Assembly: GCA_902806565.1 (NCBI GenBank) | Contig: CADCXA010000025.1 | Span: 2,790,001 to 2,854,000 of the forward strand | From: Hypoxylon rubiginosum | Lineage: Eukaryota; Ascomycota; Sordariomycetes; Xylariales; Hypoxylaceae | Reading direction: 5' to 3' | DNA: 64,000 nucleotides | Shown: in pieces, positions 44,200-55,800 of the stretch | Numbering within the stretch: position 1 is the first letter of the stretch | How the letters are laid out: every line of letters starts with the position of its first letter | The notes under the pieces: model-generated | Told to the model about the DNA's origin: nothing | Database searches by the model: none | Seen by the model: only the letters and a program-made list of their open reading frames with translations | Made by a program: the position numbers and the translations under genes

Positions 44200-46116
44200 T
44201 TACCGGCTCTCCGCCGCAGGATGCTTCTCCGACATGCTACGCCTTTGTTGGAACCGTCCCATAAAATCTTCATCGTCTTCCACTTCCTCATCCTCTGGGC
44301 GGTAGTTAGGATGGATTTCCTTCATCTGTTCGAAATGACGCACAACGACCCCGTTTAGACGGTTGCGTTTCGGCTTCATCTGCTCTTTCACGTCTGCAGG
44401 CACCCTCGTGCTGAATATCACCCTATCGCAGGCGGCAATCATCTTCCGCGCAAGGGTCATAAGCTGCTGCTTCGAATCTGACTCTGCCCCGTCGTTCTCA
44501 TACTGTCTCGTCAGCATCATGTATGGCTTCCAGAGGTTGTCGATGGCCGTCACAAGCTGCATGCCCCATGCCGTCATCGCATCCTGCATCTTCTTTTGCT
44601 TTCTGGTACACAGCTTGCTGGCGTAAGCTACTCTAAGATAGGTTTGTAACACCATCACATCGGGGTTTGGAAGCTTGGCCGTCATGATTTTTAATACCGT
44701 AGTCGCGTGATCGAAGGCAGAGTGGTTTAGATTGTCTCGTAGACAAGTGGCCATAGCCGTTCGGAAGTTTTTCGGGACCATTAGCTCAGAGGGCATATTC
44801 CCCAAGTATAACGCCGTTCTCCAGCTGTTTTTTCCGCGTTGGAGGGCGGTAAGCAGCCGATGCCAGTTGTCAGCGTCAGGAACGACGCCACGCTTCTCGG
44901 TAAAAATATACCAATACTGTTGGACGTTGGTCGTTTTGCCCGTTTTTTCTAGGGCGACAAGAATCATAGAGAGAGAGTTATTGCCCGGCAGTGCATGGCT
45001 AATCGTAGGTGCTCCGGGTGCCTTGATTTTTTGTTTATCGACCTGAAGTGGCGGCGGAATATCTGCATTGGGTCTATTAAGACTTTTTACTTCTTCAGGC
45101 GATTTAAGGGCCTCGGGCTTGCTATCCAGCGAGATCATCATAGTTTGCTTAACCAACGCCTCAACAGAGTTAGCATCGTGGTAGTCACCCATCAATAGCA
45201 CTCTTCCCATCGCGCAAACCAATTCTTCATCGATAATTAGAGAACCGGCCCTCCATTTCGAGAGAACCTCCTCCCATACAGCCTTGGCTCGCTGAATCGC
45301 CTGCGTTTTGGCTCTTCGGACCTCGAGGTCTAGGAGAGAGCTGCGCGCGGAAGTCTCAGCTGCAGACCGCAGGCCGTTGAATATAGTTGTATAGGTCAGA
45401 CCATTAGGCGCACGGAGGCCATCATTTGCAGTTTCTGCAACGGAAAACATGGATTCGATATCTTTCGCTTTTGCACACACTTGCAAGACGGCGTTCATGT
45501 GGATGGTATTGGGTTTTAGGCGACTGGTACTGGCCAACATAGTGTTATAGATTTTAACCGCCTCTGAGACGGCTAGCTTCGAGTGTGAAGAACTAGCCAA
45601 GCCTCTGAATATGATGGTAAATGTCTGGGCATTGGGGAGTTGAGCCCGCTTCTTCATCTCGTTGTACAATTTGATAGCAGCATGTAGTTTGTCATGCCGC
45701 ATCTGGTAGTCGATCAAATGATTCCAGCTGACGGCTACATTTGTATTTTTGCTGGCTTTTCTTGCGACCAAAGCAGCCTCTTCGAAATGATCCTTTCCTA
45801 GAGTCTTGTTGACGTATTCGGCAATGTGTAGCGGGTCCTTTAAGTATTGCAATTGTTTCTCTGCAGCCCATTCCTGGGACTTCGAGACCCTTGGAAGCCT
45901 TGGGACCCCCGGGTTCTCACTGCCCTGCTCAGGAGTTGCATCTTTTCCTGTGGCTTCCGCTAGCGCACCAGCTTCGGCGTACGTAGATATATGCGGTGCA
46001 CGAGATTGCGTCGAGGCGTGGAATGGTTTTAGTGTCGTAGGGATTTTATGCGGGCGCAGAGCATGGTTGGCGGTGCTAGCGAAGGCTCTTCTAAGACATG
46101 CGGTACAAGTAAACAT
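44200..46116 (-). CDS. Mitochondrial pentatricopeptide-repeat (PPR) protein
   Basis: A single-exon 638-aa protein. The N-terminus (MFTCTACLRRAFASTANHALR) is Arg/Ala/Ser-rich without acidic residues, a mitochondrial presequence. PPR units are visible at about residues 128-165 (WNHLIDYQMRHDKLHAAIKLYNEM), 166-205 (NAQTFTIIFRGLASSS, with EAVKIYNTML following) and 205-250 (NTIHMNAVLQVCAKAKDIES, then TYTTIFNGLR). More divergent helical repeats probably extend to about residue 560. Fungal PPR proteins bind organellar RNA for processing, stability or translation, or belong to the mitoribosome; which applies here cannot be told. It is divergently transcribed from DNA polymerase alpha. Confidence 0.8.
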   Translation of the reverse strand: MFTCTACLRRAFASTANHALRPHKIPTTLKPFHASTQSRAPHISTYAEAGALAEATGKDATPEQGSENPGVPRLPRVSKSQEWAAEKQLQYLKDPLHIAEYVNKTLGKDHFEEAALVARKASKNTNVAVSWNHLIDYQMRHDKLHAAIKLYNEMKKRAQLPNAQTFTIIFRGLASSSHSKLAVSEAVKIYNTMLASTSRLKPNTIHMNAVLQVCAKAKDIESMFSVAETANDGLRAPNGLTYTTIFNGLRSAAETSARSSLLDLEVRRAKTQAIQRAKAVWEEVLSKWRAGSLIIDEELVCAMGRVLLMGDYHDANSVEALVKQTMMISLDSKPEALKSPEEVKSLNRPNADIPPPLQVDKQKIKAPGAPTISHALPGNNSLSMILVALEKTGKTTNVQQYWYIFTEKRGVVPDADNWHRLLTALQRGKNSWRTALYLGNMPSELMVPKNFRTAMATCLRDNLNHSAFDHATTVLKIMTAKLPNPDVMVLQTYLRVAYASKLCTRKQKKMQDAMTAWGMQLVTAIDNLWKPYMMLTRQYENDGAESDSKQQLMTLARKMIAACDRVIFSTRVPADVKEQMKPKRNRLNGVVVRHFEQMKEIHPNYRPEDEEVEDDEDFMGRFQQRRSMSEKHPAAESR

Positions 46117-46578
46117 AGCTTACTTGCTTGACTGGGGACAATATCGAGATCGAGATCGTGATCGTGAGGCTTGAGTCGATTTCATGTTTCTGGGGTCGGG
46201 ATGGGAAGTTTTCCTTAGCAAAGCTCGCGATTAGCTTCAAGCTATCGCATGCGCAAAATCAATTAAAATTTATCGATAAGAATTTTACTCCCCTGTCTCG
46301 TTGCTTATGTCAGGCGATGACGCCAAGCGCTCCCCCACTCAATAACACATAAAACATTTCTTGACAAGGATTCGCGAAAACGCGGTCTGTAGCGGTTTGT
46401 AATTAGTGGTTCGCGCGTCGCGTCACCCGTCACCCTCGCTAAAGTGGCCCCTAAAATAATTGCAATTACTCGATACCAATTGATCTACCTCCACCTATTC
46501 TCCCCCTCTCTCACAACTTGAACATGATTCACACTCTATAACCTACCCAAAAGACATCGATTTATTCCCCTAGTCAAG
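46117..46578. promoter_or_regulatory. Bidirectional promoter PPR / POL1 with G1/S-type motifs
   Basis: This 462-bp gap separates two divergent starts. It contains CGCGAAA (46373-46379, a match to the SBF-type CRCGAAA box), ACGCGG (46380-46385, one mismatch to the MBF-type ACGCGT box) and a dense CG block with TTCGCGCG, GCGCGT and TCGCGT at 46410-46424. These are the element types that drive replication genes at G1/S in yeasts; binding here is inferred. Confidence 0.5.
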
Positions 46579-49500
46579 ATGTCTAAGGTAGCTAGCAAGC
46601 GAAACAGGCTCGCCGAGCTTAAAGCTCTACGTGCTGCAGGCAAGAAGGCATACGACTCTTACGAGGTCGAACAGGAACAAGATCTATACGAGGAGGTCGA
46701 CGAAAATCAATACAAGAAGATTGTCCGCGACCGTTTGAACCAGGATGACTTTGTTGTCGACGACAATGGCGAGGGTTACGCCGATGACGGACGAGAGGAT
46801 TGGGACAGAGTACACAACTACGGATCAGAGAGCGAAGAAGAGGTGCCGCTAGGGGGGAGGCCTCGCAAGTCAGGTACCGCAGACACAAACCACTCTCACC
46901 TGAGATAGTCCCTAACATACAACTTCCCAGACAAAAGAAAGCGTGACGAGGAAAAGGCCAAGCGGGATGCAAACGACCGCGATATAAGCGAATATTTCAT
47001 GAAGGGCCAAACTGCCGCCCAACCAAAACCAAAGGTATATACAATTCTGCCCCTCGCTATAGGACTTGGTTTAGGAGCTAACGTCGGTTCTAGGTCGTCA
47101 AAACTGAAGACGACGAGAGGTTCCTCAAGGATCTACTCGGCGAAGTAGATGCGAACATACCCGCTCCAAAACCGCGAGCCCAAAAGCGGCATAGATCCCC
47201 TGAACGGCGCCGAGCCCGTGTCCTATCTCCTATCCGCGAGAGCCGCCAACCTATCCCCAAGAAAGCGAGACTCAGCAGCGAACAATTACCACCCACACCC
47301 CAAGCGCGTATCGACGATGATGAATTCCTTCCGGCAATGGATGATGATCTGCTGCTATCGACTGCTGACGTACCTATGAGCGATCCCGTTCCGCTTCCTT
47401 CGTCTCCGACGGCCGCCATCCTCGCGCGCAAGACTCAAGTTAAGGCCGAGCCTGCTGACGAGGAAGACGAAGAGATGATGGAGGTCTCTCATGCTGGGGG
47501 AATTGCTACTACCAGCGTAAACTTGACTGCATCCCGACCTATTAAAAAGTTGGCCAAACCCGACCCATACCCGTCTCCTGCGAGTTCATCTCCAGTAAAA
47601 GCCCCGGAGGCAGCGATTGACTCATCCTCGTGGAACGATCTCACGAATAAACTAAATGTTGTTAGCTCGCCCGTCGAATCCAAGACTATTGGAAAGCTCG
47701 ACTACAAGAACGCTATTGAGGAAGATGGCAGTCTGAACATGTTCTGGACTGACTATACGGAGGTCAATGGCTCTCTATGCTTATTCGGCAAAGTGTTGAA
47801 TAAGCAGACAGGCACTTATGTGAGCTGCTTCGTCAAAATCGACAATATCCTGAGGAAGCTGTACTTTCTACCCCGTCAATATCGTCAGAAAGGCGGCCAG
47901 GATACGAGCGAAGAAGTTGAGATGATGGATGTCTACTCCGAAGTAGATGAGATCATGACCAGGATGAAGGTCGACATGCACAAGATAAAATCCTGCACCA
48001 GGAAGTACGCCTTTGAGCTCCCCGGTATCCCTAAAGAAGGGCAATATATGAAACTGTTATACCCTTATACCAGTAAGTTTATATTAATTTTCATGTATGT
48101 GCTGCCATATACTTATTTCCAGTAGGGCCCCAAATTGCCCCTGAGACGAAGGGCGAGACCTTCTCTCAGGTATTCGGTTCCAACACTGCGTTATTTGAAC
48201 AATTTGTGTTGTGGAAAAAAATCAAGGGCCCATGTTGGCTTAGGATAAAAAATGCCGATTTTGGTACTCTCAAGAATGCATCTCATGCTAAACTCGAAGT
48301 CCTGATTCACGATCCCGATACGATATCCTCGTTGAATGATTCCGACAACCTGGACGCACCTCCTCTCACGCTCATGAGCCTTGCGATGCGAACTGTCTTC
48401 GATGCCAAAAAAAATAAACAGGAGATACTTGCGATAAGTGCTCGTATCTATGAAAATGTTCTACTCAGCGATACCACTCCCGCGGAGAAGCTCCCCTCGA
48501 GAACATTCACATTGATGAGGCCGGTTGGATCTACATTCCCCATGGGCTTCGACAAATTAGCAATGGGGAGGAAAAAAGCATTTACCAAGTTGATGAAACA
48601 GGAATCGGAAATATTATCCTTCTTCCTAGCACAAATCGATCTCGTTGATCCAGATGTGATTCTCGGTCACCAGCTTGAAGGAGTCGACTACAGTATCCTA
48701 CTCAATCGATTACACGAGAAGAAGACTCCTCAGTGGTCACGGCTCGGGCGGATGCGTAGGGCACAATGGCCAAATTCCATGGGAAAAGCTGGTGGCAACG
48801 TTTTTGCAGAACGGCAACTCATGGCTGGCCGTCTCTTGTGTGACCTCGCCAACGACGCCGGAAAGTCCGTCATGTATAAGTGCCAATCTTGGAGTTTGAC
48901 AGAGATGTGCAATATCTACCTTGGCGGAGACGCACGCAGACGAGATTTCGACAACGACGCTGCCCTGAAGACATGGGCAACAGAGAAGACGGGTCTGATG
49001 GACTACGTAACGCATATGGAAGCGGACACGTATTTCATTGCCGCGCTAGCTTTAAGCACACAGTTATTGCCTTTGACAAAGGTCCTGACGAACTTGGCGG
49101 GTAACTCGTGGGCTCGAACGTTGACCGGTACTCGAGCTGAGCGAAACGAGTATATTTTACTGCACGAGTTTCATCGCAACAAATACATCTGTCCCGACAA
49201 GCAGTTCTTCAGGGGCCGGCCAAAGCCAGAGGAAGAGAACAACGACGAAGAGGCCACTGATAGCAAGAAAAAGGACAAGTATAAAGGTGGTCTAGTCTTC
49301 GAACCAGAAAAGGGGTTATATGACAAGTTTGTCCTCGTTATGGATTTCAACTCACTTTATCCTTCCATCATCCAGGAGTTTAATATCTGCTTCACTACTG
49401 TCGATCGAAGCTCATTGGTAAGTTTGTCTTGGGTATCCTATTTTTGCTCTGCGCTAATCGTCGAAATAGTCGAATGATGAAGACACGGTACCGGAAGTCC

Positions 49501-51266
49501 CAATACAACAAGAGCAAGGCATATTACCAAGGCTCATCGCTACGCTTGTTAGTCGGCGACGAGAGGTCAAGTCGCTCATGAAGGACAAGAATGCCAAACC
49601 TGAACAGCTCGCTACATGGGATATTAAACAGCTGGCTTTGAAACTGACGGCCAACTCTATGTACGGCTGTCTAGGATATACCAAATCCCGTTTCTACGCC
49701 AGACCCCTTGCCGTACTTACGACCTACAAAGGTCGTGAGATTCTTCGCAGCACCAAGGAGCTCGCCGAATCGAAGTCACTTCAAGTCATTTATGGTGATA
49801 CTGATTCAGTCATGATCAATGCCAACGTGGACTCCGTTGCGGACGCGTTGAAGGTCGGCCAAGAGTTTAAGAAGGCCGTTAACGAGCGATATCGCCTGCT
49901 CGAGATCGATATCGATAACGTCTTCCGGCGCATTCTGCTTCAGGCCAAGAAGAAGTACGCGGCCATCAACCTCGTAGAGGTTCCCGGTGGCAAGTTTATC
50001 GAGAAGATGGAAGTAAAGGGTCTCGATATGAAGCGGAGAGAATACTGCGGCCTGTCCAAGGAGATCTCATCTCGTATCCTCAATGAAATATTGTCTGGCG
50101 ACGATACCGAAGTCTCCGTCCAGCGGATACATGAGTATCTACGCGAGATTGCAGAGAAGATGCGAGAGCACAGTATTCCCGTCCAGAAGTATATCATCTA
50201 CACGCAACTGGGTAAGGCGCCAAAGGAATACCCGAACGCGGACTCAATGCCGCAGGTCCAGGTTGCACTCCGAGAACTCGCACGCGGCAAGAATGTCCGT
50301 CGGGGAGACGTCATCTCGTACGTCGTCACCGGAGACAGCAAGACGACCTCGGAGCCCGTGGCCAAGCGCTCCTACACGCCGCAGGACGTGATGAAGGCCG
50401 ACTCGGGCCTCAAGGTGGACGTCGAGTGGTACATGGGCAAGCAGATCTTCCCGCCCGTCGAGCGCCTCTGCGCCAACATCACCGGCACGTCCACGTCGCA
50501 GCTCGCCGAGCAGCTCGGCCTCGACATCCGCCGCTACGCGAGCAGCTCGACCTTCAACCAGTCCGGGTCCAACGACCTCGAGATCCACCCGCTCGAGTCG
50601 CAGATCCCCGACGAGATCCGGTTCCGCGACTGCGCGCGCCTCTCGCTGCGGTGCCGCAAGTGCAAGGCCTCGGCGCCCTTCGAGGGCCTGCTGTCCTCGT
50701 CGCTCGCGCACGACTCGTCAGAGACCCAGACCGAGACCCAGACCCGGGTCACGCCCCAGGGCGTCGCGTGCCCGTCGTGCCGGGCGCCGATCCCGAACCT
50801 GACGGTGGTGGCGCAGGTGGAGCGCGCGGTCCGCGCCGAGACGGCGCGGTACTACGAGGGCTGGCTCGCGTGCGACGACCCGTCGTGCGGCGCCCGCACG
50901 CGCCAGATGTCGGTGTACGGCGCGCGGTGCCCGGGCCCCAAGGGCCTGGGGTCGGGCTGCCTCGGCCGCATGCGCTACGCGTACTCGGAGCGCGACGTCT
51001 ACAACCAGCTCGTCTACTTCGCGTCCCTGTGGGACGTGGACAAGGCGCGGACGGCCGCCGCCTCGGGCGCCACGGGTCTGGGGGGCAAGGGCAACGCGGG
51101 TAGCCTGAGCGCCGCGGAGCGCGAGGAGGTGCTCGCCCTTGCTGAGCATAACCGTACTAGGTTTACTACCGTCAAGGGCGTCGTCGATAGGTACCTTGAT
51201 AAATGCGGACGCCGCTGGGTCGCCATGGACACGCTGTTTGGGAAGCTGGGGTTCGCGGCCGTGTAA
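46579..51266 (+). CDS. POL1: DNA polymerase alpha catalytic subunit
   Basis: Family B polymerase that extends primase-made RNA primers to start leading and lagging strands. Exons 46579-46873, 46931-47034, 47094-48072, 48123-49417 and 49470-51266 give 1489 aa, typical for fungi. The N-terminal 330 residues are acidic and disordered. The core shows RKIKGPCW-type sequence (WKKIKGPCWLRI), motif A DFNSLYPSI (about 867-875), motif B KLTANSMYG (949-957) and motif C YGDTDS (999-1004). The C-terminal cysteine modules (about 1285-1390: CRKC, CPSC, CDDPSC, then two further Cys) should bind zinc and contact the B subunit. The acceptor of exon 4 is ambiguous by 3 nt (48123 or 48126). A block at about 50290-51130 is far more GC-rich than the rest of the gene. 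G1/S-type promoter words lie upstream. Confidence 0.95.
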
Positions 51267-52828
51267 AATTCGCTGCTGTTGTTCATCTTTCCCTTTTTTT
51301 TTTTTTTTCGTCCATCGTTTTTTCCAAGCCAGCCAGTTCGGCGATGAAGTATGGAAAGGGAGAGGTTTTCATCATCATGGCGTTGTTCGGAGTTTCTGGT
51401 TCGGCTCGAAGGGGGATAAACCGCTAGGTGTAATTGATAACGAATGTATTTTCAGGAAGAGCTACATACGTAGGTACTTTGCGCTTCGATAATGAGAAAT
51501 CAATCAGCTTTAAAACACTAGCGCTTCGCTGTCTCTGTGAATTAGGTGAGGTGTCTATTACATGTACGTAGCTATGTGTGCTCTTTAGCCTACCTTGCCG
51601 GTAGGTGTATGTGTATGTCTGATTGTAAAACTACTCAAGTGTTTCGTATTACGACAGCCTCCTGGCTTACAGAACAAAGGCATAGCCACTATTAGTTTAT
51701 AGGATTGCGTAGAGGAACAGCTACCAACTAATAGAAATCTAACATAGCCACGTATAGCATCTTGAGATGACTCCGTATAATTTCCGTTATTTTTAGGAGA
51801 CCGGATAGGGGCTTGGCATCCTACTCTAGGATGCCAAACTTCACAACTGGTCCTACTCTTCTTTTACCCCTTATCACCTCACTACTGTCTCTAATGTGTC
51901 AATATGACAGGTAAGTTAGCGACGAATATATAAGACAACGGCCCTAGAAAACACATCATCACATACAATCACAATAAGAGGCATAAGATTCGCTTCAGTA
52001 TATCAGTTTTTTGGTGGCTGCCACTGACTTGCTTTCTAAAGATTAGGATGGTGTACATGTTGGGGACGGATGACGAAGTCGACTTCTTTCCCTTCCCTCC
52101 CTCCCTATGACCAATGTTGTGTGTGCGCGTACCACCCCGTGTCTGTCTCGTCGAGTTCTCTTCCGTGTCATCGCCCCCAACGTGTCTGAGAGAAGTAGCA
52201 ACGGCTTTAAGTGCCTTTGCAAACAAACGCGCGAGCGAATAGTCAGTGATCAGCCGTGACCAAAAGGTCCAAATGCAATCAAGAATACACAACCAAATTC
52301 CCTTTGGTTTCCCTGGCCTCCCCACGTCCTTCCATGACCGAATTCTGCCTATGTGGCTTGCTCCCCCCGATCCGACCATGGCCGCTTTCGATACTCTCCC
52401 TCTCTCTCTATCTACCACACACCTTCGTTCGCGCTCGCACTCGCATCGGGTATGTCCCAAAGCTAGACAGCGAGTAGCGCCCTGTCACTAGGACGTAACA
52501 CATATTATGAGAGATCTCCTCTTGTAAATACCCTCCAGTGGTTTGTCTCGTGCCACTAGAAGTAGGAGAAAATGTAATGAAACACAGTCTTGGGAATTTG
52601 AGAGAGATTTCGGGGGAAATGTCGTCTGTGTGGTGACAGGTGGTGAAAAGGTAGGGTCTATCGGCGTGAGGTATCATAGTAATGTGACGGGAAAGAAACC
52701 TGAAACTTTTGAGACACATTTTTTTTAACCCCCCGTAAATGCAACGCAGTAGTAATCCCGTGTCCTAGTCTATGCACAACGATGCAACCGCAAATGCGAG
52801 GACGTTTCTATCTTGGAAAGCGGAGAAT
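51267..52828. other. Convergent intergenic, POL1 / eIF4G
   Basis: A 1.56-kb stretch holding both 3' flanks. A 15-20 nt T run follows POL1 at about 51292-51308. Small ORFs at 51969-52719 have no recognisable content. Nothing else is seen. Confidence 0.5.
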
Positions 52829-55800
52829 CTAGCTGCTTCCCTTCTCGACCTTCGCTGTCGTATCCGGTACCACCTTTGCCAGAGCAGGCGACGCAGCCGT
52901 AGATGGAGGCGATGTCGGGTGATCCGAATCCATGTTGGCAAGTAGACTAGGCAATCATGTTAGTGTTTTCCTTCATCCAGCGTATAAACGAACGACTGGA
53001 ACTTACCCGAACGAATTCGTGCTGCTCTGCGCGTCTCTAACCGGAGGAGTACCGGTTCTGGAAGAAGCTGCGGAATCCTCAGCGCCTCTGCTCAGGGAGC
53101 TACTAAAGCCCATGCCGCGTCGACCACTGTTACTCCGAGAGCCGAGCATCGACATCGGTCCTAGGGTAACGTTGCTGCTCGAAGCGCGGCTCGCGCCGCC
53201 CTTTAGACGACGCAGGTCATCCATGCCGACCTGATTCTGTGCCTGCTGCGTATATCCTGAGAAATTTCTAGCGTCACCACGACCGATCTGGGGACGTCCC
53301 GGGCCACCGCCTCTCTGGCTGCTGCGCGCTGCCTCAGCAGCCTTCTGAGCCGCTTGGGCTTCGGCCTCAGCACGAACTTCCTCCAGGGTCTTGGGTCCTT
53401 TGTTGGTCTCCTTGGATATCCAGGCCGCTCTTCTTAGATCAAGCACGTCCATCAGCATGAACTTAAGACGGCTAGGAAGCTCGGGAAGATCAACCATGCT
53501 CTGGATCCTTCCGAAGTAGGCATCCATCATAACTCTGCCTTTATCGGTAGCATCTAGGTTGGCTCCGATAGTTCGAAGCAGCTTGGAGAGGGATTCCACC
53601 TCGGCTTCATCAGGAATGCCCTGGTAGTCAACCAATTTTCGAACACATTCGTGCATGATGCGTTCAGTGAGCATGCCCAGCTTGTACAGTTCGCCGATAA
53701 ACTGAACCAATCCAAGTCCACGTCGCTTAGCAGCTGCGGCGATGTAGTACTCTTCAGAGAGCATAGCAGCTTCGAGCGCCTTCTTGTCTTGGCCCTCCTT
53801 CGGGTCTGGGAGGGCGAGCTTCCAGCCACGCTCGAACTCCTCCTGGCATCGGTTGAGGAGGTACTTTCGGAATAGTGCACCACCGCTGACGACCAGACCC
53901 GCCTTGTCCTTAATATTCTCATCCCGAACCTCCGGACTCATCGTTTCCAGCATCTTCTTGCAGAACTTCGCATACATCGACGCCCAGTGCGCTTCGTCGG
54001 TAGCTTTCTCGAAGGTAAGCTGAATAACCTGGCGGAGGGTTCTGCCATCCGTCTCATCCTTGGATTGCGCCGCGATCTGTAGGATCTGATCCGAAATCTT
54101 CTCGAAGTTTTCGGGCGTCATCTTGTTCAAAGCAGCCTTGACCTTACGCTGAACCATTTGCGGATCAAGGAGTGCGGCTTGGGTAGGAGCACTGATCGGC
54201 GGGCCTTTGGCAATACTAGGTGGTTTCCAGCCCGATGTAGAAGTACTGAGAGCTTCAATCTTCATGCCCGCGGTCAGAGGCATAGTCCTAGCTGCCTGTG
54301 CTTCCACCTTGGCGCTGAATGTATTTTGTTTACTAGCATTGCGGCGACTACCTTGCCGCGGCGAATGAGGCATGCTCATATTCGAGCTGGACGGCGTTCG
54401 AGCCATTTGGTTACCGCCAGGGAAAGGTCCACGGAAACTGGGCATGGGAGCAACTAACGGTCGCGACGTCGATTTATCGCTCATGTGGAAACGCTCTGCG
54501 GAAGTGGTTCCCGGCGGCAGTGTTCGCCCACCAGGAGGAACGTGGAAGCTGCCAAAGCCAACGGGACCAGGGGCACCAGTCCTAGAGTTCTGTCGACCAG
54601 AACCGCCAGCCGGCGTTCTAGCAGACGCGGATCGCCCACCATCGCTGTCGCCGATGAGGGTCTTGACTTGTTGGTGGAAATCAACCGAGGGCTGTTCGGT
54701 GAAGACCTTTTGGAATTGAAGCAGAAATGTAGGATCGTACTTGAAAGAGGTTCCCTTTTTGGCGACAGCAGTGTTCAACGCTGGGTTCGGTGAATAAATC
54801 CCCGGCGGGTAGAGGTCTGCCTTGATGGAACTAGAACCCAAAAGCCTAGCAGTCTTGAGCGACTGGAGCGCGGCACTGGGCTGCGGGGGCTCAACAGATT
54901 TAGTGTTAATAGGAGCGAGGTTGAGAGCAGCCGGCTTGTTGTTACGGCCGCTTGATGTCGACTTTGCGCCAATGCCAGCAGGAGTAGAGGGCTTATCGCT
55001 GAGGGATAGACCGGCCAGCTTCGCAGTAGCTTCGCTCGTTGAGGGGGCATCTGTCTTGTCCGCTGGCTTCTCGGCCGGTTTCTTGAGCAAGTCTTGAATC
55101 GATGGAGCACCGCCCTGAGCACGTCGGCGCTCCTTTTCTTCCTCTAGTCGTTCCATTTCAGCCTCAGCTTCGCGAAGCTTACGATCATTCTCGGCAGCAT
55201 TCGCTAGTCGTGACGCTTCTTCAGCCTTCTTCTTGGCGGCTTTCTCAACATCAATCTTAGCTTGACGCTCTGCTGCTTCCTTCTCACGTCTCGCGTCCTC
55301 CTCTTCCATCTCCCGAATGATACGCTCCAGTTCCTCATCGTCAGTTTCCTGGACGGGTTTGGCAGCTTCTTCCTTCTTGGCGGCCGCGGCCGCGGCTGCT
55401 GCCTCGCGTTCGGCCTTCTCTTTTTCTTCAGCCTCTTGTCGCGCCTTCGCTTCCTCGGCGGCTTTGGCTTCTTCTTGCGCCTTCTGCTCGGCCTCCTGCT
55501 CGGCCTTCAGGCGCTCTTCCTCCTTCGCCTTCTCAGCGGCTACTCTAGCAGCTTCCTCTTCCCTAGCCTTATCCGCGCTCGCTGCCTGCTTCATTTTCTC
55601 CTTGAATTCATTCCGTACTTCTTCAGCCGTTTTGGAGTTGCTTGCACTCTCTGTTCGGGAATGTGCCGGCGTAGCCGCCTTCGGAGTCTGCGATTTGGGG
55701 GGCGGCGTCGGAGTAGACGCGATCACCGGCGGGGTCTTAGACTGCTGGATGGAAGGGACAGGAGAGGCCGGCGCTGGTGCTCTGAAATTGGTAAAATCGA

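Noticed and set aside
48121..48126. Alternative acceptor for POL1 exon 4 (48126 instead of 48123)
   Set aside because: Both keep frame and differ by one codon; the sequence alone does not decide, so the first AG was used and the doubt noted.
50244..51149. Long antisense and alternate-frame ORFs in the 3' part of POL1
   Set aside because: Same GC-rich artefact; the sense frame contains the zinc-binding C-terminus.
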